Shown one piece after another: positions 1 through 17,700 of a DNA stretch of 64,000 nt. The notes below the pieces were generated by a model, which was not told where the DNA came from, searched no databases, and saw only the letters and a program-made list of their open reading frames with translations. Made by a program: the position numbers and the translations under genes. The stretch lies in NCBI GenBank assembly GCA_947561715.1, contig OX387205.1, positions 4,903,001 to 4,967,000 of the forward strand, written 5' to 3'. Origin of the DNA: Ascidia mentula. Lineage: Eukaryota > Chordata > Ascidiacea > Phlebobranchia > Ascidiidae. Positions within the stretch are counted from its first letter, which is position 1. Each line of letters opens with the position of its first letter.

Positions 1-1482
1 TTCGTCAATAGCTGAGTTGGTTTGCGCCTCATTTCCCCAATACTTGAGCATGACGCAATAACCACGTGACATTATCTCACCTGGTTCGTTGACTGGAACC
101 ACTTTTCCGTTCGGATCAACCACCTTGATCTGAATTAATTTGTTTTGTTTTTTTAAATAATTTTAAGTGATATACATTTCTTTACAAAAAGAATTGATGT
201 GGTTTAAGTGGATAGCTGTTAGGTAATGACGTTCACCCCACAGTCCTCTCTATTGCTGTCAAATGTTTATCTATATCTAAAAGACGACAACAGGAAACAT
301 TTAACCAATTAGAAATACTTCCGTATGTGGCAAGGTGCAGCCAACTGTAGTGATTCGTTTTTCAGGCGGGTCATCCTGAAGCGAAAAACTCACGGCCGGA
401 CTCGTTTCCGTTGATCCGTATCCGATCTGGTGAAATAAAAAGTTGTGATTCCTTTTAAAAGAGGTGTTTTTTTTAACATACGCAACAGGCAAATCGTTTT
501 TTTTTTTGCTTTTTTGCAGAAACAGCTTCGAAAGTAATGTTGTACCCTTTCTCAAGAGACATTAGTGCACTTACCAATACAAAATTTGCAACATCGGCTA
601 ATAATCGCCCATATATCTTTTAACCATACCAACAAATGTAATCCAAATACGAGAAATTAATAGTTTCTTTACTCAATACTTTAAACTCCACAAAACATCA
701 CGAGATAATTCGTCTCACCTGTATTTTTGTTCCCAGAAGTTGATCGACTCTGCTTATGACTTCAGTCGGACATGGAGACCCAGCCATTAACCCTACATGC
801 ATAACTTATTGACATATAAGGTACAGTTGAACACTTTCTGCAAAATGTGGCACTATTATCATGATAAAAACTACCATTAAATTTACAAAAACAATAATTC
901 TGTAGGCAAATCTAATTAAAAAAAAACTTGGACAACAAAAACATTGAACTTTTTTTGTAGCTTCACGTGCTTACGCAACGACCAGATGTAGCCAAGCCTC
1001 TCTAAATGTGTAGGTTACAACGGTCCTGCAAGCTTGTTTAGCAGCTTTCGTGGGAATGTGACATATTCATAATTTCCGCCGATAATATGTTGTTGAGTAA
1101 TTATATACAGTATCTTCTGATGTTCTTGTATATTCACACGTACTTATTATGTTTGTTGAAATACGCTTTAACAGTACGTGACTAAACCAACCAAGCTCCT
1201 AAAAGCCCAACTATAAACAGACATACATGCGGGTATACTCAGTTCTATATCCATTCCATTCTATAGGATTTTATTCTGCGCTAACCCATCTATTTTGGTT
1301 GTTATAAACGAATCTGTAAATGAAATACTACAATTCTCTGGTGTTTCCCGTCTGTGCCGATTCGTGACTGTAAATACGTCAGCTACCCGATTGCAGGAAA
1401 AGTGTATTTGTTGCCGTTCTGAGCTTCCAGAAGTGCCAATATGTCAATGAACATCGTGGGCGTACCGTACACAGTCGTACAA
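1..1482 (-). CDS. ACSF2-like medium-chain acyl-CoA synthetase, 3' exons only (partial)
   Basis: Four exons read right to left: 1387-1482, 719-792, 319-426 and 1-129 (continuing off the left edge). They encode pieces of an AMP-binding acyl-CoA ligase: YGTPTMFIDIL, then LMAGSPCPTEVI, then YGSTETSP...PHTE, then RGYCVMLKYWGNE. These match the order and wording of mitochondrial acyl-CoA synthetase family member 2, which activates medium-chain fatty acids with ATP and CoA. YGSTETSP is the adenylate-binding motif of the family. Splice sites are good, but the first two exons as I call them join one base out of frame, so an extra exon, an odd splice site or decay is possible. No N-terminal exons are visible between 1483 and the next gene. 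The gene is divergent from the isomerase on its right. The family call is strong; whether it is intact is unknown. Confidence 0.75.
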
Positions 1483-2344
1483 CTGTAAATAAAAATAATA
1501 ATGTGGAGAAAAACACATTTAGGCTAGTCTCAATCCAAATACAGCTTCAAATTTACAACTAAGTTTTATTTTTTACCCCCAAATCTTCAACCAGTCTTGT
1601 TCCCAAATCTCAGTACCAAACACTTGCAGTCTTCTGTCACTGATAAACTCAAACTTAATTGGAATTTAAAAGAAACTGTCCTTCTGGCACAATTAAACGT
1701 CGATTTTTGTTTACATTTCGCCTGTTATCCAGTAAGGCCTTATCAGGGCAACGGTGCAACACACAAACATGTATAACCAGAAATGGAAAACGCAAATAAG
1801 GAACGCTGTAAGTTGCCTGTAATTTATTAACAACGTACCCAGTGAAGTCGGACGTTTATACACAACATATTTGTAAGTTTTAAAAACTGCGGGAATGCGG
1901 TTCCCCAAACAATTATAGTGTCCACGAGTTTGTTCTTTGTTAGTCGGAAACGACCAGTCCAACATTGCGCCTCGTTGATGCTGGCGTAGATAATTTTCTT
2001 CGAAAAGCCGGATGCATGTCAACATCACACATAGACTTTTTGACAATAATTTTGAACAAACAACGTTTCGGACGAAAAGGAGTGCTTATCATGAATAAAA
2101 GATATTTGTTCCTGCATACGAAGAAATATTTTCGTGTGTCGCGAACGAATCTAGTTTCTCATTAGAGCTGTGATTAGATGCTAGTGTAAACTTTAATTGC
2201 CCATGTACATTCTTCTTACCAATTACACGAAAATTAACATCAATGAAATCACAGAACAGTGTATATAGACACTGAACTCAGAAACGCATTGGGCAATTTT
2301 AATGTCTCTGTTTGAGGCACAGAATTTGGCATACTGTATAACTG
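1483..2344. other. Gap between the ACSF2-like fragment and the isomerase promoter
   Basis: I see no recognisable coding sequence here on either strand. The missing N-terminal exons of the ACSF2-like gene should lie on the minus strand in this stretch, but translations give only low-complexity or unrecognised peptides, including a 111-residue open frame at 1711-2046 with no familiar motif. Confidence 0.4.
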
Positions 2345-2530
2345 CTAATTAACCGTGACGCAGCACGCCGTAGTACCGCCTACCGGTATTGTGACGCTGC
2401 AAAATTGCCTTTTTCACCTCGTCTGCTTCGGTAAACGTGACGAAGGTCACTTTACATTACAAGCAAGTTGTGTTTTGCGTTTTAAGGTTTTTGTCGCAGT
2501 TATAGTTTGTTGTTAACCCCCAAAAACGAT
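2345..2530 (+). promoter_or_regulatory. Probable promoter and 5' leader of glucose-6-phosphate isomerase
   Basis: This stretch just before the isomerase start is locally richer in G+C and CpG than its surroundings. It carries TGACG, the CRE/ATF half site, three times: in GTGACGCAGC, GTGACGCTGC and GTGACGAAGG. The last runs into AAGGTCAC, an inverted GTGAC/GTCAC pair that resembles a nuclear-receptor half site. No clear TATA box is seen, as is common for housekeeping genes. The sites are visible; their use is inference. Confidence 0.4.
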
Positions 2531-8182
<5,652 letters not shown>

Positions 8183-8605
8183 GAAGTTGCATAAAATTGA
8201 CATCTGACACGCTTGTTTTGCTGTAACTTGTTTAGATTCTTTTTGTCTGGAAAACATGTTTATTTACATTGTAATAAGAAAAGTTCAAGCTGTTGTGGCT
8301 TCTTAGTAAGTGTAAATATATTTACTGCCTTGAAATGTTTGCACCTAAACTGGGTTAATTGCATTATTCATCAATACTTGTTAAAAACATTTTCTCACTG
8401 TACAGTGGCTAGGTATGTTGGGAGTTTTATTTTCTATGCAGTATTTGCATGAAACTTTTTTTGTATTATAATTTAAGTATATATACAATATATTGTGTAA
8501 CTTTGCATGCATGAAACTGTACAAGTTCCTATAACTCAGTTGCAAAAAAAAGCTGCACCAATCAGACTTGTACAAAAATTAGAAAGTTTAGTCGCTATGA
8601 AAAGA

Positions 8606-8611
8606 TTTATT
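8606..8611 (-). terminator. Candidate poly(A) signal for receptor A
   Basis: AATAAA on the minus strand (TTTATT as printed), about 85 bp beyond the receptor A stop codon. It is well placed for cleavage shortly downstream. Confidence 0.5.
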
Positions 8612-8660
8612 TTTTTAACAAACAATATTATATCGCGACAAAGACAGTAATTGAATAAGA

Positions 8661-8666
8661 AATAAA
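8661..8666 (+). terminator. Candidate poly(A) signal for GPI
   Basis: AATAAA on the plus strand, about 480 bp after the GPI stop and just before the receptor A stop codon on the other strand. If used, the GPI 3' UTR would overlap the receptor A 3' UTR tail to tail. Confidence 0.4.
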
Positions 8667-8693
8667 AATTATTGCATGAACATAATTGCACTT

Positions 8694-8738
8694 TTAGGCA
8701 TCTTCTTCTCCATATTCATTTTCCATATCAACCATGCC
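8694..8738 (-). other. Receptor A last exon: acidic cytoplasmic tail and stop
   Basis: Encodes GMVDMENEYGEEDA and the stop. The same 14-residue ending with two or three changes closes receptor B at 43512, which confirms the call. The tail is acidic and has one tyrosine in an acidic setting. Confidence 0.85.
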
Positions 8739-11700
8739 CTGCAAGACATAAAATTAAATAATTTTAGTAAAAAAGATTTACACTCAAACAATAACAATGA
8801 GTAATAACTGTTGCAATGACTGATAAAACCATAAATTTAAGGAGCTATTTGTGAATTTAGCAAAAGGAAATACGAAGCCACAAAAATACTGGGTGTAAAT
8901 AAATGATCTATTACCGAAGCTGTCAGGAACATTTATAATAAAAACAATGCTCTACTGACAATACCACTGATTTTATTTAATTATCACACCATGACCTTCA
9001 TTTAAAGGTATTCCTGGTGAAGGTCATTTCATGACAATTGAAATGTCGAAGAAAATTAGTGTTTTACATTACGGCCAGAATATCCTTTTTTATATTATGG
9101 AAATATATGAACTGTGGTATATATTTAGAGAGCCGCAAGTATCGTCAGTTTTTATAACTGTTATGTGTACGTATTTAAATTTTATGATGTTTTCACAAAA
9201 TCTATTTTTCTGTAAAATCAACATCTACAGATCTCTGCTATGTTTGCTCTTCAAACTTTTGATCTAAGAACAATGTTAAAGATTCGTCGCATGCCTGCCA
9301 GAATACCGTGATTAATTGGATCCAGTTTTTTATTTGTATTACACTTACATCAAATTTATAAAATATTTATGATCACAAATCAAGGAAAGACAAATATTCA
9401 AGTCAATCCATGTTTCAAACTCATGTATATTAATCAAAACAGTTGAAATGGGATAAAATGAGACAACCAAAAAACGTTGCCCCTCAAGGTCAAATAGATT
9501 GTTTTAGTACGAAAAAAAGGATCCAGATAATTCTGAAAAATAAGTTCTTGCCGAAACACTTTTTGTCAAACATGACAATGTTAATAACAATATGAGCCAG
9601 TCTTTTTATTCTCTGAATTATAAGGAAATTCGTGATTTGTGTTCCTAAGGATCCAGAGTTCTGATAACTTAATTGCAGTTTGCTTTTTTCTAAATTTCGG
9701 TCCTTAAGCAAATGAATTTATATTCTTTATGCTGTTACCTTGGTATTCGAATATGTGATCGGGTTGTCAAAGCCAGTTGCTGAACTGGATAAGCTACCAA
9801 ATTTGGCAAAGGAAAGGTCCCTGTTACCGCGCATGTACAACATCACTCCAGCTCCCACTGCTATCACCACAAACACAACTGCTATGACAATTCCTGCAAT
9901 ACCTCCTGCATCCAAACCACCACCACCTAGAAACACACAATTTTTCGATTTGCTGTAAGAACCCAAGCAATGCTGTAATAATACAAACAAATGTGCATAC
10001 GTTGTTTAACAAGTATTTTGATACATTGTGCAAGTTTATTCTTTTATTCAGAAACGTGTACAAGGTTTTCTCTCACGTCAAATTATTTACTTTTGACAAT
10101 TCGTGCTAAACACTCATTAGCTTTGTCATATAGCACTACTGCAAATGTAAAGCAAAACAAACAAAATCAGTGATAATTTTTCAACTGCATTGATTTTAAT
10201 TAGCATTCAAACTAATTGAGGTTCGTTACCATTGTTTGGAATGTGGTTTTCTGTTACTCCATCAGTTGTACTTGTTGTGGGGGGTGTTGTGGTTGTCACC
10301 CCAGACGGGGGTGTTGTGGTAGTTTCCCCTGGGTTAGTTTGGGGCTGGTTGGTTGGGGTTGTGGTGTGAGGTGTAGTCGTGGTTAATGGCTCTTCTGGTG
10401 GTTTAGTTGGGGGGTTAGCTTGAAATTGAAAACAATGAACATTTAAAAGAATATGAGCATGAAGGTATATTGGTGTTGAACAATGAATACTTTCCTCATA
10501 CATCATAAAGGAATTGTAGTTTGCTATAAACAGTACACATTATAACCAAAATTTTAAATTCTGATATAAGAAGTATTTTAGGGCTACTTCAAACTTGTGG
10601 CTTTTCATAGCATAGAAATAAATTCTGACAAACATTTACTCATATTTTCATACAAATTTAAATTCTATTTTGAAACTTGTATTTCATTTTGCTTTATAAT
10701 TTTATTTTAAAAATGCATTTTTGAATTATTTTGTATTTTTAACTTAATTTTTATTTTCACATTAAATTTTATTGAGTTTAGTATGCATTTCATTTCTATT
10801 TCGTTTCGTTTATTGTTAAAACATAAAGTGATCTAGATTTGCCAAATTTGAAAAGAGTTTTATCAAAAGCTGTTCTTCAATATGTGACTATCCCATGCTG
10901 GCATACCAACTGTGCATAATAAGCTTATGATTATAAACCAATAATATTACTTACTGACACAACACTGCCTGTTTGCTGGACCTCCACATTTGTTGGTTTC
11001 ATAAACAAAAGAAGGGCAGTAGTTTGAGTTGTACTGACAAGTACCATAACCTCCAGATTCACAAGCTCCATCACCTTGCTCCCAACTTTGAATTTGGCTG
11101 TTGCCTGACGAATAATTTTTTTTTATTTGTTTTATTTAGTGATAAGTGGTAGTGGTTACATGCAACAAGATCGTAACAGGCCAAATGTAGAAAATTAGCC
11201 TGAAGCAAAAAAAACAACAACATACCAAAGGTATATGTCACAAACAACTTCTTAACTTTCAATACAACTTACAAGTGTCATCTGTTTCAGCACATTCGAA
11301 GCAACATCTCTGTCCACCATCACCACTGCACAGGAATTGCTCATACCCAAGTTCACATAGGTTGTGTTCAAAATCCTTGCATTTACCTCCTTTATCCAAA
11401 CATGCTGCATCCGCTGCACAAAAAAATTTACAATTGACTGACAAAGTGTTATGTTTAGTGTTGCAGAGCCGGCAAAACAGATTTTTTGAAAAAAGTATTA
11501 ACAGATGTGGTCGCATTTTGGGGGCAAAAAAATTGATTGTAAAACCAACAAATTTTCAAACAGATTATTACATCTAGAGTAGTAGCACATGTGAGGTCCA
11601 GTTCCTGCCATGTCCCAACAACACAACCTCTGTTGACATTCATATTCACTTATTCCTGGGTAACCACAATCCTGTCGCTCATCAATGGGAAATGTGCAGG

Positions 11701-14700
11701 TGCTGTACACTAAAGAAATAATATAAAACATTGTGTTCAGAGTGTTTCTGAATCCAGTAAAACCAAGTGAAGGAACAAACAATTTACTTTGTATATCAAC
11801 ACTTACTTTTGTGTTTCTTGCAAATATATCCTCTATTTTCTGAGCAGAATGCGTCGTTCCATTTTGCGTTGGTCCACAATTCCACGCATCCCTCATAAGT
11901 CTCTCCTGCATCGTTAGGTTCACCATCAGCCCAGTTAGTGTAATCAACACCACTGCTATCCGACCATTCCCATCCACCTGTAGTGAATAGTGTATAAAAT
12001 ATGAACGAGCTTGAAAAGGTTTTTGTACATTTAAAAAATAAGTTTTACTGATACAATATGAAAGTGTGGGATTATTAATTATTTACTTTATTGAGTTTTT
12101 GCATTCAATTTTATATTTCTTTCTAGAACAGATAGAAAGCGTTTTGTTAATGTATTTGTCAATTTAAAACTGGCACAAATAAAATTATATTAGATGTTTT
12201 TGGTCAATGGTTTACATCACAGCACATTTTTATACCCCATCCATTGCGTTTCAATCCAAGCCACACATGTCTTTGGTCAGTCCAACTTATAAAAGCTTTG
12301 TTTTCGAGATCACTATGAACACTGGCAAGGTAAGCCATGTTTGATTGACAAACAGCATCTGCATCACCCCATGATCTCTGATCTGCTGAATTTGCTCCTG
12401 TAATATTGGAAACATATTGATAACAACACTTGAAAAAATGCACCAAAAAATCCATACATTTTGTAACAATATAAAAACTGACCTGTTTGGACAAGATAAC
12501 AATAATCTCCCATTCCAGCCCATGTTGCTTCACAAGTTCCAACACCAGGATCTTGTGCTGGAATCTCAACTAAAAAATAAAACGTTATATGGCGAAGTTT
12601 CTAAAAAAGGAAGGCACAGTGCTAAATTAGTATTATTTTTGAAAAAGTTAGTTTTTCAGATATGCAGTGGCAGTAAGTACTAACAGGACAGCTTTGAGTC
12701 ATAATTTCAAAACCCATATATGTTTTCCCTCTACATTCATAAAATTACAATGTGGGTAATTAGCAATGCAAAATTTTGAATTACAACTATTGTATTTGCA
12801 CATCTGTTCTATACAAGCACAGTAGAATTTCAGAAGCACTACCCTTCCAAAGGCTTGTATTTTTACAAAAAATCTCACGTGTTTCATATTTGCAGATGTA
12901 AGGAAGGTTGGCTGATTGACAGGAGCTTCCTCCACTTGTCTTCATCATTCTCCACTTCCCATATTTATCAATCACTCCACACCCTGTACCCTCTCCAGTA
13001 TCCACAGGTTGATCAGTGTCCCAGTTTGAATAAGCCACAGGTGAGTGGTCAGACCACATGAAAACTATCTCGCCCTGAGACTCATTCTGAAATACAAAGT
13101 GGAAATATTGTAAACTTTTGGATATTAGGTTTTATTTCTGTTGAACTTTAAGGTTGTCATTAGTTGGACTTTATTTTAAATTTTCCTTCTTTTCTTTTCA
13201 GAATATATCTTATTTAATGACAAAATGCTTGAGTTGAATACTGTTCAATCAAACTTATTTGAATGATTTTTAATTAAAGGTTTGTTAACTAACATAATAC
13301 ATTCCCATCCACATGGTATCAAATGTTTCAACATTTTCTTGTGGCCAGAAAAGAGAAATCAGGAAATGATTTTCGTAAACATTCCACACACTTGACAAAT
13401 CTTCTTTAATTCCTACAAGACAAAACACAACAAATCAAAAAAGTGGCCACAACCAAAACAGTCGTAATCACTAATACATACCATGTACTTGTCCTTCATT
13501 CTGACACGCTGCTCTTGCATCATGCCAGTTCTTGTACATGTTTGTATCTGTGTATACCTTATAACAACCGGTGTCCCACTGTACAAAGTTTTGGTTGGGA
13601 GGACAGTCTGGTGCATCATCGGTCGCTGTGAAAGATTTTAAGTTTTTTCTGTGTATTTAGCTCCATTGCAGGGAGATAGCACATAATAAACCATGTTTTT
13701 TTACAGAACTTTTTTCATTTTAAGTCGAAATTATGAAAGTTTTTTACAGCATTTTTAGTTTGATTTGCTAATTTTGTTGTTTGTCAAATAGTCGTACACA
13801 GTCAGTAAATAATGCATTCAGTGGCAATTCTGAATGCACAAAATATTGACACAAATTACAACAACATGTCAATATACTTACATGTAGGAAAGGCTGGGTT
13901 TTTCATTGTTGAACAGTAAAATGGTCGCACATCACTGCACCTTTGATCATTCCACTTTCCTGCACTGTCTGCTGACCAAGACATCTCAACACATTCCTCG
14001 GCCTTTACAGAAGTTACAGCTACTCATAAACAGTAATTGAAATATACCTTGTATAAAATTGAAATTATAGTTGGTTACTTCACATAAAAAAAAAGCATAA
14101 GGTCTTTTCAAGGTTGTTAAACAATAATATTCATGAATGCCATGATTTTATGTATCACTGTGTTGAAATCGCCAACCAGCTAAAACTTTTTTATAAACAA
14201 CAAGAAAACACAGAGATCTAAAACAAATACAACATGTACAAGACTTTTGTTGTTGCCAGGTTAGGACAATTGGTACTTGCTCAATAACTCATGACATATA
14301 TTAGCACTGACCCCTTCATAATTGTTTGGCTCTCCAGATAACCAGTTTGTGAATAAAACATCCTCGTTGCTTGACCAAACAAACTGACGGTTAGTTCCCT
14401 TAGCATTTAATCCAATCCAAATATTGGATGGCGATACAAAAAGTTTTGATGTAAGGAAAGCTGAAATAAAATGTCAGTTGAAGAGTTCTGTGAGTTTATT
14501 ATTTATATGTGATAATGTTGCAAAGAAAATTAAAAAAATGTTAAACAAGAAAAGCTACCACTAGTTACACTTTTACAAAATTTGTGAAACAACACCATGC
14601 ACAGATTTTTTATAATTCCAACAGGAAATCGTAATTCAAACCAGTGGTTGTTATTGTTTTTGCACTTGCAAATTGCTAAAAATTTAAACAACTTTTACCA

Positions 14701-17700
14701 TCGTGTAACTTTGTTAAATCAAAGTGTATTGAATCAGTAAATAAAAATATTTGACAAGAAGTTTTCATATTGGGGAAACTGGTTGAAAAACACTGATTTT
14801 AAATGCTGATTTTTGAACAATTATGCAATGTATTTCACAGCCTACCATTGTAGTAGGGATTAGTAAGAGAAGCAAGGAAACTGTTCTGTGACTCGCAATA
14901 TGCTTCTGCATCATCCCATGTTGCACGCAGGGTGTCGTCCGTGAAACCAACCTCAAGAAAGCACTTGCTTCCATATGGAATCCAACCCTATGCACAATAT
15001 AATTATGTACTTTTCGTGTAGACAAATATTGTTGGTTAATAATAGAAGTTGTCCAAGTTACTCACCGTTGGACATCCTCCATGTATAACAGGTGCTGGGG
15101 TTGGACTTGCAGGTTGAGCCCCAACATCTTTCTGGCAAATAAATCCATTGCTTATTCCACAATTGGCATCCCTCCACAAACCTGAAACATATGTGTGTGA
15201 AGTTGAATTTACTTGTTCCAACTGCAACAAAACTTTTCCCAGGTAGTCATTGGTTTTATAAAATAAAGATATTGGTGATTTTGTGGTCCTCGCTACGCCA
15301 CGATGGTCAAGTATAGTTGGTTAATGGTTCATGCAAGAAATACCCACCTGATGCAGATAACATTTCAACACACAGTTCGTGACCATTATTATTGTCTGGT
15401 TGTCCACCCAAGTAGTTTTCAAATGTCAATGGTGTGACACCATCCACCCAAATATAAGGACCATCCATACCATCTTGCACCAGACCAATCCACATGTTGT
15501 CCACCCCACTTTTGTGAGCCTTAAAATACAAGGTTTTCTTTTTATAATGTGGTCAAATGAATTACATATGCCAAAGCTTTTCTGGTCAAACTGTATTATT
15601 TTAAATCTTGTTACAACAGAAAAAAATTGGTAAACCATAAAATTAATTGCTTTGTGTGCATATACTTTATAATAAGTAACATATTTATCTTTGCTTTAAA
15701 TGTAGTAAGTATCAGGCAGTACGCACATAGTCAATTATAAATTCCTGTTCATCCAGAGTTGCAATTGTGACAAGGGAGCCACCATAACTCTGACACTCAG
15801 TGTTAGCAGAATGCCAGCTTTGTATCGGTGAGCTGGCAAAGTAATAACACTTCTGTCTGCCTTGACTATTAGTGTAGGCAGCCCAAGCCTTGTCACTACC
15901 ACAAATTTGTGGTGCTAAAAAGTAAAATAATGCAATAAAGTATTATTTTTTATTGACTATATTCAAACAACAGGCAAATAAAAGAAACTAGCACTTACAT
16001 AGCGTGGGTGGAGGAAAAGTAATTGGATCAAGAAGATCTTTGCCTACAAAAAAATATATTTCACGGACTAGTTTAAACACACTTTATTTTTATGTCCTAT
16101 CTTTACTTAATCTCTTGGTTCGTATCAAAACAGCAGGTGAATAGTCAAATGTTGTTGTAATATTATTTGCTAACCACTTACCTCTTTCTACTTTGCATAT
16201 CCAGCTCCTCACACCTTCACAATTGTTATCATTCCACAGTTGTGTGCCCGGGGAATAATCACCTTCCACACAGTTTTCTCTTCCGCCATGATTGTTTGGT
16301 TCTCCTGAACCCTATTGAGAAAACCAAATAAATATACAAAGTCATTCAATATAACTGATTGTCTCTTTAAGGAAGTCTCCAACTGAATCCAAATATTTTT
16401 GCTGAGTCACGTGACCTTTAAATATTGTTTGCTAAATAATTTGATAATGGAGATTGTTCACAAGTTCCGATGGTACCATAGGATATATTTTCAACCACTC
16501 ACCCAATGAGTAAAAGAAACCGGTGTTTTATCGGACCATCCCATTTGACCATCAGGTTGTCGTTTCAAACCAATCCAAAAAATATAATCATAACCTCTGC
16601 AAAAAAAAAACAAGGTCTTGTTAAAAAGATTAAAAGCATATTTTTGATCTTCAACTTACATACCACATATATTGGTAAATTATGTTAGATTAAATAAAAA
16701 TTTATTTTGTCATATACATAAATCAGTCAAAAAATGATGGTGCTAAAGGTATTGTTGTAATGTTTGTTTAATCAAATCTTGTGCAAAAAAACACTTACTT
16801 CATTCCATCAATTATAACCTGTTCTTCATTAGCACTGTGAATACTAACTAGGTTTGCTCCCATTGACTCACAGTGAAGTTTGGAATTTTCCCACGACAAC
16901 CTTTGTGCAACATCCGAAAACTCATTAATCTGTAACACAATGGCATCCAGTAATCATACTAGTTTGAGTAGATCTTAGTATACAATTGATTATATTTTGT
17001 ATCACATCACATACAAATAAGTATGACCAGTGGTGACATTAAAAATTTGGATTTCTACAAGAACATTAAATTATTAAATATATGTCTACGAACTGAATTC
17101 TCTTGATTTGGCACTTTTCAAAAATGCACACTAGCTTTTGCGAGTACCTCTCGCTTCATCAGGTGTAAACCTTTTTGAATACAACAGTCAGTCTTCGTAA
17201 AAGAGTGCCAAATCAAGATAATTCAGTACAAGAACATTATGTAACATACATAATCAAGGTTGTCACGCTAAACAACCATTTCGCAAATTCTAAAAATAGG
17301 TTTACAAAAAAATAATACTCTGTGATGAGCATAAATTCTTTCACTGCAAATGATTCATACAATTTTATCTGCATATGTTAAATACATCATGACCATATCC
17401 AATGTTTCAGTCCTTCACTGACTTTGTTTCAACAGATACAATTGTAATTGAAATACTTCGGTTATAATATAGAAATACGATCAATTTTTATTTCTGCATA
17501 AAATTTCTTACCTGGTAGCAGAAAGTGGAGTTTGCCCATCCCCACCAACCAGTTGGACAGTTACCTGTCGGACTTGGTGGTGTTGGTATTTGTGGTGTTG
17601 TGTAACCAGTCCGTGGTGTTTCACAAATTCTGTTGGAAAATAAATGTCATCTTGGGTTTTATCACATTTTAAAAAACACACCATGTGACTGAAAACTTAA

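Noticed and set aside
1711-2046. 111-residue minus-strand frame as the missing ACSF2 N-terminus
   Set aside because: None of the expected acyl-CoA ligase motifs appear, and the sequence is not similar to any part of that family that I know.
9727-9990. 87-residue open frame ending TYSNTKVTA as the receptor A C-terminus
   Set aside because: It reads through the GTAACAG donor at 9738. The spliced end at 8694-8738 is conserved in receptor B and fits the frame.
10207-10506. 99-residue Thr/Pro-rich frame as a separate small gene
   Set aside because: It is one stalk exon with clear splice sites; the rest is intron read-through.
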